Assembly (NCBI GenBank): GCA_964036045.1
Contig: OZ038381.1
Location: 135,872,306-135,936,305 of the forward strand
Reading direction: 5' to 3'
DNA length: 64,000 bases
Source of the DNA: Eutreptiella sp. 'Long Island Sound 2002'
Taxonomy: Eukaryota > Euglenozoa > Euglenophyceae > Eutreptiales > Eutreptiaceae
Of the stretch, positions 41,595 to 52,055 are shown piece after piece; within the stretch, counting starts at the first letter, position 1; each line of letters starts with the position of its first letter. The notes beneath the pieces are model-generated. The model did no database searches. It was not told where the DNA came from and saw only the letters and a program-made list of their open reading frames with translations. A program made the position numbers and the translations under genes.

Positions 41595-42845
41595 ATGGCC
41601 CTTGCTGCTGCCCACGCTTGGTGCGAGCACCATCAAAAGCTCCTTGGGGTCCGTCTCCTTGGCGGTCTCGAGGGGTTTCCGACGGGTGACATGAATGTGA
41701 GGTGCCCGGTGGCGAGTCATTTTGAACATGGTGTGGACTTTGGACTCATCGTCCATAAGTCCCCCTTCATGGCTGATGAGAAAGACCCCCTGGTTCTCAG
41801 AACTACATCTTCGGGTTGCTAGAGGTAAATCCACGGGTTGCTGCCTTTTTGATCCAGCTTCATCCGGAGGATGTGGACGGGGTGTTGGAGTCCGTTACTG
41901 CCCATGCCGAGAAGGGTGCGGGAACGAAGACGACCCTGTATGGGGGTCAAGAGGAAGAGGTGGAAGTGGAGGAGGAAGTGGACGAGGTTGTGGACGTGGG
42001 GGCTGGGAGGGGGAAGGACAAGCCCGACAACCACCTCATGATTAGCGTCCAGAAGGTAAGGATCTGACCTGGTAAGGGGGAGGGGAAGTCGGATGGTTGG
42101 TTCCCCCAACCCCTCACCCACAACACGCGGCGGGTCTGCACCGACGACCCCGAAACCAAGCTACCCATGCACTCCCTTTGCTCCACAAGGGAGTGGGAGT
42201 GTGAGTGGTATGGGGTCGCCACTCCCAACATTATTTCGGGGCAGGGGGTGATTCTTTTTTCTTTTGTGGTGGGGGGGGTTCGGTGGGGTTGCACCATTCT
42301 TTTGACATGGCCGAAATTTCGAGCTATGACCACACCCCCCAGCACCTCCATCGTGATGCCCCTCCCTCCACTATGCCCGAAGGCACATTGATTGTCTATT
42401 GCCTCATTATGCTCACCCATAATCATGAGGCCGAGGATGGGTCGCATTTTCTTTTTGTGCCCTCTAGTAGTTCGGGGTTCCCTGACCCTTGGGTGGAGAG
42501 GGCTGTGCCATTCAACAGGGGCACTGCCTTTTTTTTAATGCCCTTGATTTTCACTGGGGGTCGGGCATTTCAAAGGCCCTGCCCACTGGTGTGACCCATC
42601 CTCACCTCATGGCATTCTTTGCAACTGACCTAACCCAAGGCCCTAATCTTCGATTCCCCAACCTGCATGTCACCCAGTCCATCCAGCGGCCCCAGCTGGG
42701 GGCACCTGGTGGCCGGGTGGCCAAGACCGCCCCCCGTGAGGGGGCGGTTAGGTGTAGGGGGAAGGTCGTAGCCAAGTGCTATGGCTGCGACCGGGCGGCT
42801 TTGTGCGCCGCCCACAAAGATGGCCTTTGTGTGCCATGCCACGAG
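41595..42845 (+). pseudogene. 2OG-Fe(II) dioxygenase-like protein, element A (unit 1)
   Basis: ATG 41595 (MALAAAHAWCEHHQKLL). One base is lost near 41797 compared with unit 2 (ctcagcaactac). After an acidic linker the frame changes near 42060; REWECEWYG leads to a beta-helix core with HRD at about 42349-42357 as HxD. A T8 run near 42529 separates it from the frame carrying LDFHWGSG, which supplies the distal His. The Cys-rich end is KCYGCDRAALCAAHKDGLCVPC, a probable zinc-binding module. The element B gene at 52056-53578 has the same parts in the same order. Unit 1 is cut at 42846 by the duplication join. Confidence 0.55.
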
Positions 42846-43289
42846 GCCACTTTGCGAAATTTTCTTCGGCACTGTTTGTATTTTAGTTGGGGTATCATGT
42901 GCCCCCTGATCTGTTACACTGCCGACTGTGTGTCAGCCGGAATGATGACCATTGGACCGGGTTCTGGTAACCCCTGAGCTCCATCCTGTGCTTGCTTTGT
43001 GAGGGCCAACGAGGGCAAAAGGATGAGTCAAATGTTTTCTTCGGAAAAAGTTCTCTTACATTCACGTGAAATTCGTACGAAATTCGTACGAATTTCACAT
43101 TCCCTCAATATTCACACACATTCATTCACGTGAAATTCGCACGAAATTCGTACGAAATTCGTTCGAATTTCGTACGAATTTTTGGCGAATTTCACTGGAT
43201 TCCCACAAAATTTAGTTGCCTGGGGCAGGGGGATGGTAGAAACCTGCGATAAATGCCTCCCCCATTCCACAGGTCTTGTACCTCACACC

Positions 43290-45048
43290 ATGCCGCGGCC
43301 CAAGGAGCCATTCCATTTGTCATCGGATCATACACAACGGAGGCGCCTACAAGAGCTCCAGCAAGTTGTTACCAAGGAGCTTGAAGCACACCGTCAAGTA
43401 CCTGCCCGACACCGGGTAAATAGTGCTTACCCCAGAAACAAGAGTTGTAGTGGCCGTCCAGCCTGAGCCCACCATGGAGGAGAGGTTGATTATGGCCGTC
43501 CGGCCGATCCGGTCATTGCAGCTCTCTAGGACGGAGTCGCGGTACCTAGTGGGGAGCATGATGTACGGTGTGGCATGGGACCAGGTCTACGGCATGCCTC
43601 GGCAGCTAGTGTTACCGGAATCCCGGGCGTTCATTGCCTATAAGGGAGACGACACGGCCATCCATGGTGCGGCCTGCTACCTACCTGACCGCATCGGCCA
43701 TCTGTACAAGTGTCGACCACCCCCACCCTCGGACATCATGCAGCCTGGGGAGCGATGGCTCCATTGGTTGCCTATTGCGGTGGACGGTACATCGAGGCAT
43801 GAGGCCTCGTACGTCCATTGCACGCTTGGTGGCACCACTAGCCCCAACCAACTATGTAGTTCGTGGCTACTGGGGGGCAGTGAAAAGTGGGAGACCCTCT
43901 ACCCGGGCCCCCAAGAAATCGATTTTGATGACGAGTTGCGCAAGTCCGCAACCGTAAGTTTTAAGGATACGGGAGGGAATGATAGGCAGTCCCTTTTTTT
44001 TCTGTGTGCAGATGGGAAAGCACAGGTGCTCATGGCGGGCTGCCAAAACTGGAAGGCAGAATCCCCTGGTGCCACCGTGTGCTGGGTCTGCAGGCGTAAC
44101 TGTGCTCTGTGCCTTGTTACCTTTGGCACAGCAAGTGCGATAGACGGCAACCGGGAAGGGGCTGTTGCCATAGGTGCTATATATAGGACCTTTACGGGTG
44201 ATAGGCGAGTGCCTGATTAAGGCCTCCATAGGGTCCTTCGTGTCCTGTTGTGTGGCATCAACGGGACACGGGACCTAGTTGTACAATTGACAGAGAAGGC
44301 CCCGGCCACTGTGGCACGCACCATGCTGCAACCGGTTCTTGATGAGGCACGGCTTGCAGCACGAACTTGCACCCGTGCCTCATTAAACAATGACAAGGCA
44401 AAAAGCAAGGGGAAGGTAAGGAAGGAGTGTGCTGCTGCCATCCATTTCATGCGGAACAGGGGTCGGGAGAAGCTAATAGATGCTTGCCTACAACAGCCTG
44501 GTATGAGGTAGCATCAAGTAGGACGAAAAAGTTGGGAGTCGGTGTGCAAAACGTGGTGGGAGAATTTTGCAAGCATGTGTGTAGAAGCTTGGCGTTCCGC
44601 ATGGTTCTCCGGGGCCGCCTTGGGGCGGCTCCAGAACCATAGCATAGCCATGGGCACCGCCCACAATGAGCTCAAGCGGGGCAAACTTCTGTTGACGCAT
44701 CTTTGGATCGACCACAAATATTATTTTGCAAAGAGGTGGAGAATCTTGTCAAAATTCTCCTGCTTTGCCATGGAGGGAAGTTACCGGAGGCTGAAGCGCA
44801 TGTTGCGCAACAGCGGGGGCCTAAGCCTCCTCCGGGGGAGACTAGGGGTGCAAGTGGTTGTGGACAACCACACCATTGACGATAGCGTTTGGTTGCATGG
44901 GTGGAATGCAACCAAAATGGCACAACATGGGCAAGGGCCCATAAGTGTACAAACGTCTGCAAGCCGTACAAGAAGATGGCTTGTAACCGACGTGCAGTAC
45001 CTTCAGACTCTACAGCGGCGGTTCCGGTGTCGCAAGAAACGGACATGA
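43290..45048 (+). pseudogene. DDE-type transposase, C family (unit 2)
   Basis: Twin of 35577-37336. It keeps the correct T8 run (frame open through DGKAQVLMAGCQNW), so 43423-44220 reads 265 codons, but has TAA at 44218-44220 where unit 1 has TAT. The shared TAA is at 43417-43419. The C-terminal third (44542-45048) is open to RCRKKRT. Reading both units together gives nearly the whole ancestral gene with only the shared lesions unexplained. Confidence 0.7.
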
Positions 45049-45151
45049 GATCACCACACAAACCCAGACCATTGTTGCCTGTGACCGGGGTGCATGCTGG
45101 GGCGCCTACTAGGGGTGTGAGGACAAATCAGGGCGTGCACACCGGTAACAT

Positions 45152-45506
45152 TTGTGTAAAATCACGTGCAATCACCTAAAATTCGTACGAAACTCGTACG
45201 AAATTCGTGCGAATTTCGTACGAGTACGAATTCACGTGAATTCACGCCTAAGAATCGGCTACAGGCTTGTCGGGTTTTGGCACCTCTCGTTTTGGGCGCG
45301 GTTCGGGCATGATGGATGCTTTTGGGGTGCGACCTTCATTGGATGATGCGTAATGAAACTGGGGGAAGAATTTTGGCCCCTCAAATCCCTCAGAAGGATC
45401 CAAAAATATGGCCTTCCTGCCCGAAAACCTCAAAGTTTGGGTAAATTCACGTGAAATTCACGCATTTTTTTAAACGGCCACTTATCACCCGTTTGCGAAG
45501 GGTACA
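45152..45506 (+). repeat. C right end (unit 2)
   Basis: Twin of 37440-37794; ends ...gcgaagggtaca at 45506, followed by caggcgaggcaag of the PB exon. Confidence 0.85.
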
Positions 45507-45897
45507 CAGGCGAGGCAAGAAGCAATGCAAGCCGATCAGATGCAAGCCGAACCGATGCAAGCTGAACGAGGTAGGGCCACTGCGTGTTCCATGTTCTCCA
45601 TGTCCGCCCACTGTGATTTCGATCATGTTTCCAGAGGCGTCGGCCGCGTTTTCCGCGTCACCCGCGTCCCGTTTTTGTGCTTCCGGTCACGCCTCCGGGA
45701 GCAGTTGCACTGTCCTCCACGCTTTTGGTGTCCCCTCTACAGGGCTGCGCGCCGACGGGGACCGGAGCATCACGCCGGTGGAGCAGAGGAGGTCGCCGAT
45801 CCCCGTGAAGGTTGAAGAGGCCGAGACGGAATCCGCCGACGAGAATGTGATGCTGGAGGTGTGTGCTCTGTTTTGTGCGCCTCCCCTATGCTTCTGA
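45507..45897 (+). pseudogene. PB accessory gene, 3' exons (unit 2)
   Basis: Exon to 45570, intron 45571-45742 with an intact ...ctctacag acceptor, exon 45743-45858 (ITPVEQRRSPIPVKVEEAE...). Reads on to TGA 45895-45897 if the following donor is not used. It shows the acceptor lost in unit 1. Confidence 0.65.
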
Positions 45898-46038
45898 AAA
45901 ATGTTGCGTGTGTTGTACGTGTTTTCCGCGTTATGTACGTTCCGGTTAGCGTGCCTCCCAACGTGCCTGTAGAAGCCCTACAGCCTGTGTTCCGCATATT
46001 TCGCGTGTACTGTGTCATCATTTTAGTGCACTTTGAAA

Positions 46039-47560
46039 TGCCCCTTAATCTCTCGGCTGGTCGCCTGCGCAAGGAGGATTGTGCCACTTCAATTGAGGAC
46101 AGTTTACGACACGGGGAGTCCAAACCCGATGAGCTAGACACAGATGGTATATGGGACTACATGATGCAGCCCATTGTGGATGCCCAAGAGGCCGTCCTCC
46201 GAGCTCGGGAAAGGGACGACCTCATTCCCCTGGTACCACGGTACAACCCCTTCGTGCTATTGCTGGGCATGGTTCGGCCGATGCAGGTGGATGGTGTCTG
46301 GGACCGTGATGAATTGGTGTACAATGCCTATATAGCATGGTTGCTATCCCGGGGGCAATACTATGATCTGCACAAACATTGTCGCCCGGATGTGGTGGAC
46401 CTTATTCAGGCGGTTAGTGCCTATTGGGCTTCAGCATGGACCATGGGTGGCGCGGCCACGGGGGATGAAACCGTAGTGCCGCATACGGGCCTTAGGGCAG
46501 GCCCCCTCAAGATGTACATTGTGCGGAAACTGCACAACACTGGCACCAAGCTCTATTGCTTGGCTGATGCACGTACGGGGTACATCGTGGACGTGTACCT
46601 CTACACTGGCCGCCGCGGTGTCCTCCGCCGACACCGTTGTGGTGCCGGCAACCTCAACGCCTGACAGCTGATGGCCATGTGGTCCAAACAGCTGCCTGCT
46701 TACACGGTCCTTGTAGGGGACTCGTTCTTCGGGTCACACGCCACCGCACAACGGCTTGCGCGTGTGGGCCGCCCCTTCATCACCATGGTGCGAAAGGACA
46801 CGGCCGGTGTCCAGCAAGCCGGAGACACCATCCAGGCCGGGCAAACGGCTGTGGCCACGATTGACGGCCAGAATTACGCCCTGCAGGTGTACAAGCAGCC
46901 GAAAAGCGGAGGAAAGCCCCCCAAATTGGTGCCCATCTTGTCCAACGTGTGGTACGCTGCACGGGGGCCCCTGCACCACACGTGCCGGGAAATCCATTCC
47001 CTCGTTGCTGCGTAACGCCAAGTGGCACGGGGGGTGGACTCTGCCAACAAGATGGCGTTGCAGATGCGCCTCTTGGGAAGGCACATGTCCTGGTCGCAAG
47101 CCGTGCGAGGCTTGTTGTTGCGACACGCCGCGGCCAACGCGTTTGCAACCTGCCGCACCCTAGAAAGGTGCCGTGGCACGGATAGCATGTGGGAGTGGCA
47201 ATGGGGCCTCCTTTGCCGCCGGTACTGTACGGATGCGCAGCCGCGACACCACATCCACGTCCCCGTTGCCGGCGCCCAACGGCGCGCTTGTGCACATTGC
47301 GGCAAAGGCCGCACACAATACGTGTGTAGCAGATCCCCGGACACCCCGTTGCATGTACAATGCTTTGCACCCGCGCACGGGATCACTGCAACGGGCACGG
47401 AGGACACCAAGGAAAGCAAGTCGCCCGTTAGCGAGGAGACTCATGAGGGGGACGCCGGGGAGGACGATCCGGAAGCGGACGGCGAGGACAGGGGGGGAAC
47501 CGAATAGCGATGAGGAGGAAGAAGAGGAGGAAGCGGAGGACGCTAGAGGGAGCGTAGAGG
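46039..47560 (+). pseudogene. piggyBac-type transposase (unit 2)
   Basis: Same start (MPLNLSAGRLRKED) as 38326. Nonsense codons TGA 46662-46664 (private; CGA in unit 1) and TAA 47013-47015 (shared). Near 47490-47510 a G-run shifts the frame into TAG, and the final acidic tail is cut by a short deletion after gacatgttggag (47574), removing the NFSFSVQ end. Catalytic-region motifs otherwise as in unit 1. PB 3' end at 47926-47938. Confidence 0.8.
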
Positions 47561-48144
47561 ACGACATGTTGGAGGTGGCGGAGGCGGCCGTGGTGGGATC
47601 GAGAAGGTCATGGCCGCCAAGCCTATGCCATCCCACCCATGGGGACCAGTGCGAAACATGGGGGGGACCAACCGCGTAGGCTGGAAACCCAACCGTGAGG
47701 ACGCGGCCCCCCAACATAGGTGTGCTGTGTTTTACGCGTTATCCGCGTTCAGCGCGTTCCGGTTTAGTGCTTCCGCTTGTGCTTCTGGAAGCGTTTTCCG
47801 CGTTCTCCGCGTTCTCCGTGTTCCGGAGCGTTCCGGAGCGTTATCCTCGTTCTGCGCGTTCTCCTAGCTTACGCGGGTAACCTACTAGCAGGTATGGTGA
47901 GTGGAGGCCCAAAAATGGCGCTTCCGTAGACAAAGGAATATGTCTTGTGCCAAGCTTAGGTTTCCTCCGAAGGCCTCCTTGGGCGTGCGAGTCTTGTGTC
48001 ACCGACATGATTGGCTCCCAGTAGACCATCTATATGTGGCTATATGTTCCATGTTTGTAGAGAGGTTACTTGAAACTCCCTGAGACAAATCACACCTCGG
48101 ACACTTTTCATGATTTGTTGCCTGCCACGGGATATCCTCAGATG

Positions 48145-48200
48145 TCCGTGGCATTGACCCGGGATATCATCGCTGCTGTATCCCGGGTCAATGCCACGGA
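48145..48200. repeat. Perfect 22-bp inverted repeat (unit 2)
   Basis: Identical in arms and loop to 40453-40508. Confidence 0.8.
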
Positions 48201-48477
48201 TATCTGCCGATATCCTTGGGCCCATGCCACGGATATAAGGGATTTGTGCTGTCTGATCGGCATCTGACTGCAAAGCAGAGATGTATGACTATGAGTCTAA
48301 AACGTCTTGTGTGCCTAGTTTGTTTCGTATCCGTGGAATGATCGATGCAACAGGTTTTTGTGTTGGCAACCCACTGAGGGCTCTGCCATTGTGTAGCTGT
48401 AGTGCTCACGCTTTGCTGCTTTGCTTGATTGTGTGTATCAGTCGAGAGGCCCGTACGAACAGAAACGGCCCTGAGAT

Positions 48478-48831
48478 ATGTCTGGAAAACGTCAACACCG
48501 ACAAGTTCCACAACGTGAGCAGCCCCCGTCAGTGGGGTTGTCTACTTTGCATGTCAACAGTATCGGGTCTGCAATTGCATCCCACCTGAAGCCATTCCTC
48601 AGCACTCGCCTAAGCCACCGCTCTCTTGAGCGCAGATCGCCCCAACGTGGGTACCGAGGACAAGGCTCAGTCGGTGCAGCTGCTTCGCGAGCCAAATGGG
48701 CCAGGGACCGGCCTTTTTATTTCTGCCACTGCTACGGCCATACAGCACGGGATCATAAGGTGCCGTTCCCCTTTACTGATGACCCGGACGTGCGCTGGCA
48801 CGAATCACTAAAATTGGGGGGGTATCGTTAG
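48478..48831 (+). CDS. Small basic protein with a zinc-knuckle-like end
   Basis: 117 codons, MSGKRQHRQVPQREQPPS...KLGGYR. Arg/Ser/Gln-rich, ending with FYFCHCYGHTARDHK, which resembles a retroelement Gag zinc knuckle (C..C...GH..R.C) with the first Cys as Phe and the last as His. In unit 1 the same gene lacks seven bases near 40803 and is frameshifted. It lies between the PB 3' end and the A left end, in DNA not otherwise recognised. It could be a Gag fragment or an unrelated small gene; confidence is low. Confidence 0.35.
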   Translation: MSGKRQHRQVPQREQPPSVGLSTLHVNSIGSAIASHLKPFLSTRLSHRSLERRSPQRGYRGQGSVGAAASRAKWARDRPFYFCHCYGHTARDHKVPFPFTDDPDVRWHESLKLGGYR

Positions 48832-48917
48832 CCGACTGGCGCAAGACCATCAATTTGGAGATACGCGTGATTACACAGAGGTGGCGACCGAAGTGAGTGT
48901 CAACATCTCCAACTACA

Positions 48918-48951
48918 TGGGATGCGCTGTTCTAGGGCGCGGTGCGGAACC
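48918..48951 (+). repeat. Left terminal repeat of element A (unit 2)
   Basis: Identical in the 34-nt terminus to 41220-41253. Confidence 0.75.
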
Positions 48952-49092
48952 CCCCCAATTTTGGGGGTTGTTAATATGGTTTGAACACAGAATTTCACAT
49001 CTTACATGGGTGCACTATGATGCAACAATGTGCCTTGCATGTCTCGTTTGCTCGATATTGCCCGTTTTGCACTTTTTGCGATTTGGTCTTTT

Positions 49093-49240
49093 TGTGCCCT
49101 AACTAGTTGGAACGGGGTTAGAGCACTAGTTATCACGGGGGTTATCGCGCGATAACCTAGTTATCGCGGGGGTTATCGCGCTAGTTATCGCGCGATAACT
49201 AGTTATCGCGCGAGTTATCGCGTTGGTTATCGCGCTTCTT
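49093..49240. repeat. TTATCGCG array (unit 2)
   Basis: Twin of 41400-41540 with a few substitutions, upstream of ATG 49293. Confidence 0.8.
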
Positions 49241-50198
49241 TTTCTCTTCTTCCATGTTTTCCCCCTTCGTTGTAGCTCTCAAATAATCTACAATGGCCCT
49301 TGCTGCTGCCCACGCTTGGTGCGAGCACCATCAAAAGCTCCTTGGGGTCCGTCTCCTTGGCGGTCTCGAGGGGTTTACGATGGGTGACATGAATGTGAGG
49401 TGCCCGGTGGCGAGTCGTTTTGAACATGGTGGGGACTTTGGACTCATCGTCCATAAGTCCCCCTTCATGGCCGATGAGAAAGACCCCCTGCTTCTCAGCA
49501 ACTACATCTTGGAGTTGCTAGAGGTAAATCCACGGGTTGCTGCCTTTTTGATCCAGCTTCATCCGGAGGATGTGGACGCGGTGTTGGAGTCCGTCACCGC
49601 CCATGCCAAGAAGGGTGCGGGGACGAAGACGACCCTGTATGTGGGTCAGGAGGAAGAGATGGAAGTGGAGGAGGAAGTGGAGGAGGTTGTGGAGGTGGGG
49701 GCTAGGAGGGGGAAGGACAAGCCCGACAACCACCTCATGATTAGTGTCTAGAAGGTAAGGATCTGCCCTCGTAAGGGGAAGGGGAAGTCGGATGGTTGGT
49801 TCCCCCAACCCCTCACCCACAACACGCGGCGGGTCTGCACCGACGACCCCGAAACCAAGCTACCCATGCACTCCCTTTGCTCCACAAGGGAGTGGGAGCG
49901 TGAGTAGTATGGGGTCGCCACTCCCAACATTATTTCGGGGCAGGGGGTGATTCTTTTTTCTTTTGTGGTGGTGCGGGGGGTTGGGTGGGGCTGCACCATT
50001 CTTGACATGGCCGAAATTTCGAGCTATGACCACACCCCCCAGCACCTCCATCGTGATGCCCCTCCCTCCACTGTGCCCGAAGGCACATTGATTGTCTATT
50101 CCCTCATTATGCTCACCCATAATCATGAGGCCGAGGATGGGTCGCATTTTGTTTTTGTGCCCTCTAGTAGTTCGGGGTTCCCTGACCCTTGGGTGGAG

Positions 50199-50602
50199 CC
50201 CTGGACCCTTGCTTGCCTTTGCCCGAGCCGCCGCTCGGGCGGCTCGAGCAGCGGGAATCGAACCTGGGACCAGCGACGCTGGCGTCCAGGGTGCTTCCAC
50301 TGAGGCACGCGGCGCTGCAACCGTTCAAGGACGCGTGAGGGACTGGAGGAGGGATGCTCAGCTTTACCCAACCTTCCCACACCGCGCTTCGCTTGGGCGC
50401 CATCCATAAGAAACCAAGTGTGCCTAACCGGATGTATGTGGAGTGGACACGTAGTAGTAGTATGTGGGAAAAAGCCATTGGCTTGGGCCTCAGCACATTG
50501 CATGGTTACGACCACTACGAACTGATTTGTGCGGAGCCGGATCCTTTGAGCGGGGGTACCCGGTTAGCCAAGTATCAGTCTCTATGCCAGCCTTGGGTGG
50601 AG
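50199..50602 (-). mobile_element. 404-bp insertion with 12-bp target duplication
   Basis: Present in unit 2 and absent at the same place in unit 1 (42498). Flanked by ccttgggtggag (50187-50198 and 50591-50602). A GC hairpin (gcccgagc cgcc gctcgggc) is at 50221-50240. Size, direct repeat and internal pol III-like boxes suggest a short retroposon, though no A-tail is seen. Confidence 0.65.
50254..50307 (-). promoter_or_regulatory. tRNA-like box A and box B
   Basis: On the minus strand TGCCTCAGTGG (50307-50297) matches box A with one difference, and GGTTCGATTCC (50264-50254) matches box B exactly; they are about 33 bp apart. The acceptor stem does not pair, so this is not a functional tRNA gene. 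It may be tRNA-derived. Confidence 0.6.
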
Positions 50603-51283
50603 AGGACTGTGCCATTCAAGAGGGGCACTGCCTTTTTTTTAATGCCCTTGATGTTCACCGGGGGTCGGGCATTCCAAAGGCCTCGCCCACTGGTGTGACC
50701 CATCCTCGCCTCATGGCATTCTTTGCAATTGAGCTAACCCAAGGCCCTAATCTTCGATTCCCCAACCTGCATGTCACCCAGTCCATCAAGCGGCCCCAGC
50801 TGGGGGCACCTGGTGGCCGGGTGGCCAAGACCGTCCCCTGTGAGGGGGCGGTTAGGTGTAGGGGGAAGGTCGTAGCCAAGTGCTATGGCTGCGACAGGGC
50901 GGCCTTCTGCGCCGCCCACAAAGATGGCCTTTTTGTGCCATGCTAGGAGGGGGAGGAGCTGGAGGGGGGGGAGGAGGAGGAGTTGGTGGAGGACCCCAAT
51001 GGGGTTAGCATTGAGCAATGCGCTGCGTGCTTCCTCCCGGTGGGAACAACCACCGGGCATTTTTTGTTGTCGGGGTGGGGGGATGGAAGGGAGCTGGTTG
51101 CCCCCCTCACTAATGAGGAGGTGGGGGGGGTCGCAGGCCACCCGATCAAGGCCCCTTGGCCAAGGTGTGCCATGGGGAGGCACTGCGCTGGCCCACCTTG
51201 CAAGGGCATGTGGGGATTAGTGTGCCGCCGGGGTGCAACAACCTAACACAAAAAAGGGCACTTGCACTCGTTGTTCACTTGAA

Positions 51284-51317
51284 TGGGATGCGTTGTTCCA
51301 GGGCGTGCTGCGGAACC
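51284..51317 (+). repeat. Left terminal repeat of a third A copy
   Basis: TGGGATGCGTTGTTCCAGGG, diverged from the unit 1/2 copies. It starts the A element interrupted by B at 51546; a TTATCGCG array follows at 51480-51545. Confidence 0.75.
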
Positions 51318-51754
51318 CTCCCAATTTCGGGGGTTGTTAATATGGTTGGAACCCGGACTTTCACATGTTACATGGGTGCACGATGATGCAGCAATGTGTC
51401 TTGCATGTCTTTTTTGCTCGGTATTGCCCGTTTTGGACTTTTTGCGATTTGGTCTTTTTGTGCTCTAACTAGTTAGAACGGGGTTAGAGCACTAGTTATC
51501 GCGGGGGTTATCGCGCGATAATTTAGTTATCGCGTGGGTTATCGCTATGGTGAGCATAACGTGGCATACCAGGAATACCTGGTAGTATCCGGGTAAAAAA
51601 GGGGGTTTTGGAAGAAAGGGGTATGTGGCATGTGCAGGTGGCTACTAATGTACAATGCACAACGCATGCATAGGTGAGTTGGGGAATACCTCTGGTTTGC
51701 CAATTATGATGATCAATGTTGTATTTGAAAGTACCCCATTTTGGGCTCTTGGGT

Positions 51755-51830
51755 TATACGGCCGTATACTCAAGGCTCCAATACCTCAGTATACGGCCGT
51801 ATACTTAGAGTATACGGCCGTATACTGGGA
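51755..51830. repeat. GTATACGGCCGTATAC sites, B left
   Basis: Three palindromes with GGCC cores at 51760, 51795 and 51816 (spacings 35 and 21 bp), upstream of the dioxygenase start. Confidence 0.85.
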
Positions 51831-52055
51831 GTATTTGTTTGCACCACGTGGTTGTTTCAAGTTGAAAAATTCCATTGTTGTGCCTTTTGTGCCCATCTTC
51901 TTGCATGCTTTGCCTTTGCCAAACAATTGCACACCACTTGAAACCAATCTAGGCTCATACTTGACTCATGATTGCAATGTATGTCTCCACATGTGTCCAT
52001 TTCAATCCATATTATGTTGCTTCTTGCTCTCCTAGGCCCTATTTTTTTTTGCACC

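Larger units (their letters stand above)
35133..42846 (+). repeat. 7.7-kb tandem duplication, unit 1
   Basis: Begins ccactttgcgaaattttc and ends in the Cys-rich part of the A dioxygenase (gtgccatgccacgagg). Unit 2 follows directly at 42847 with the same start. Offsets between matching positions are 7712-7714 through most of the unit and about 7692-7698 near its end. Both units share nonsense codons, so the lesions predate the duplication. Confidence 0.9.
42847..50950 (+). repeat. 7.7-kb tandem duplication, unit 2
   Basis: Repeats 35133-42846 with a 404-bp insertion (50199-50602). Beyond about 50943 the sequence continues into the rest of the A dioxygenase gene, so unit 2 is joined to the original right flank. 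Confidence 0.9.
49293..51246 (+). pseudogene. 2OG-Fe(II) dioxygenase-like protein, element A (unit 2, longest copy)
   Basis: ATG 49293 reads 152 codons (NYILELLEVNPRVAAFLIQL, acidic tail) to TAG 49749-49751. Later frames give HRD (about 50054), then an insertion (50199-50602), then FHRGSG-type distal His after the T8 run, then KCYGCDRAAFCAAHKDGLFV PC. Only this copy shows what follows: TAG at 50944-50946, and in the same frame an acidic stretch and CAACFLPVGTTTGHFLLSG to TAA 51244-51246. Related by parts to 52056-53578. Confidence 0.5.

Noticed and set aside
42300-42325. An element E palindrome inside the A dioxygenase gene (ggccgaaatttcg)
   Set aside because: It is a single partial match within coding sequence (AEISSY), shared by both duplicate units, with no array or E ends nearby.
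50240-50320. A functional tRNA gene on the minus strand
   Set aside because: Box A and B are good, but acceptor and T stems do not pair properly; called tRNA-like only.
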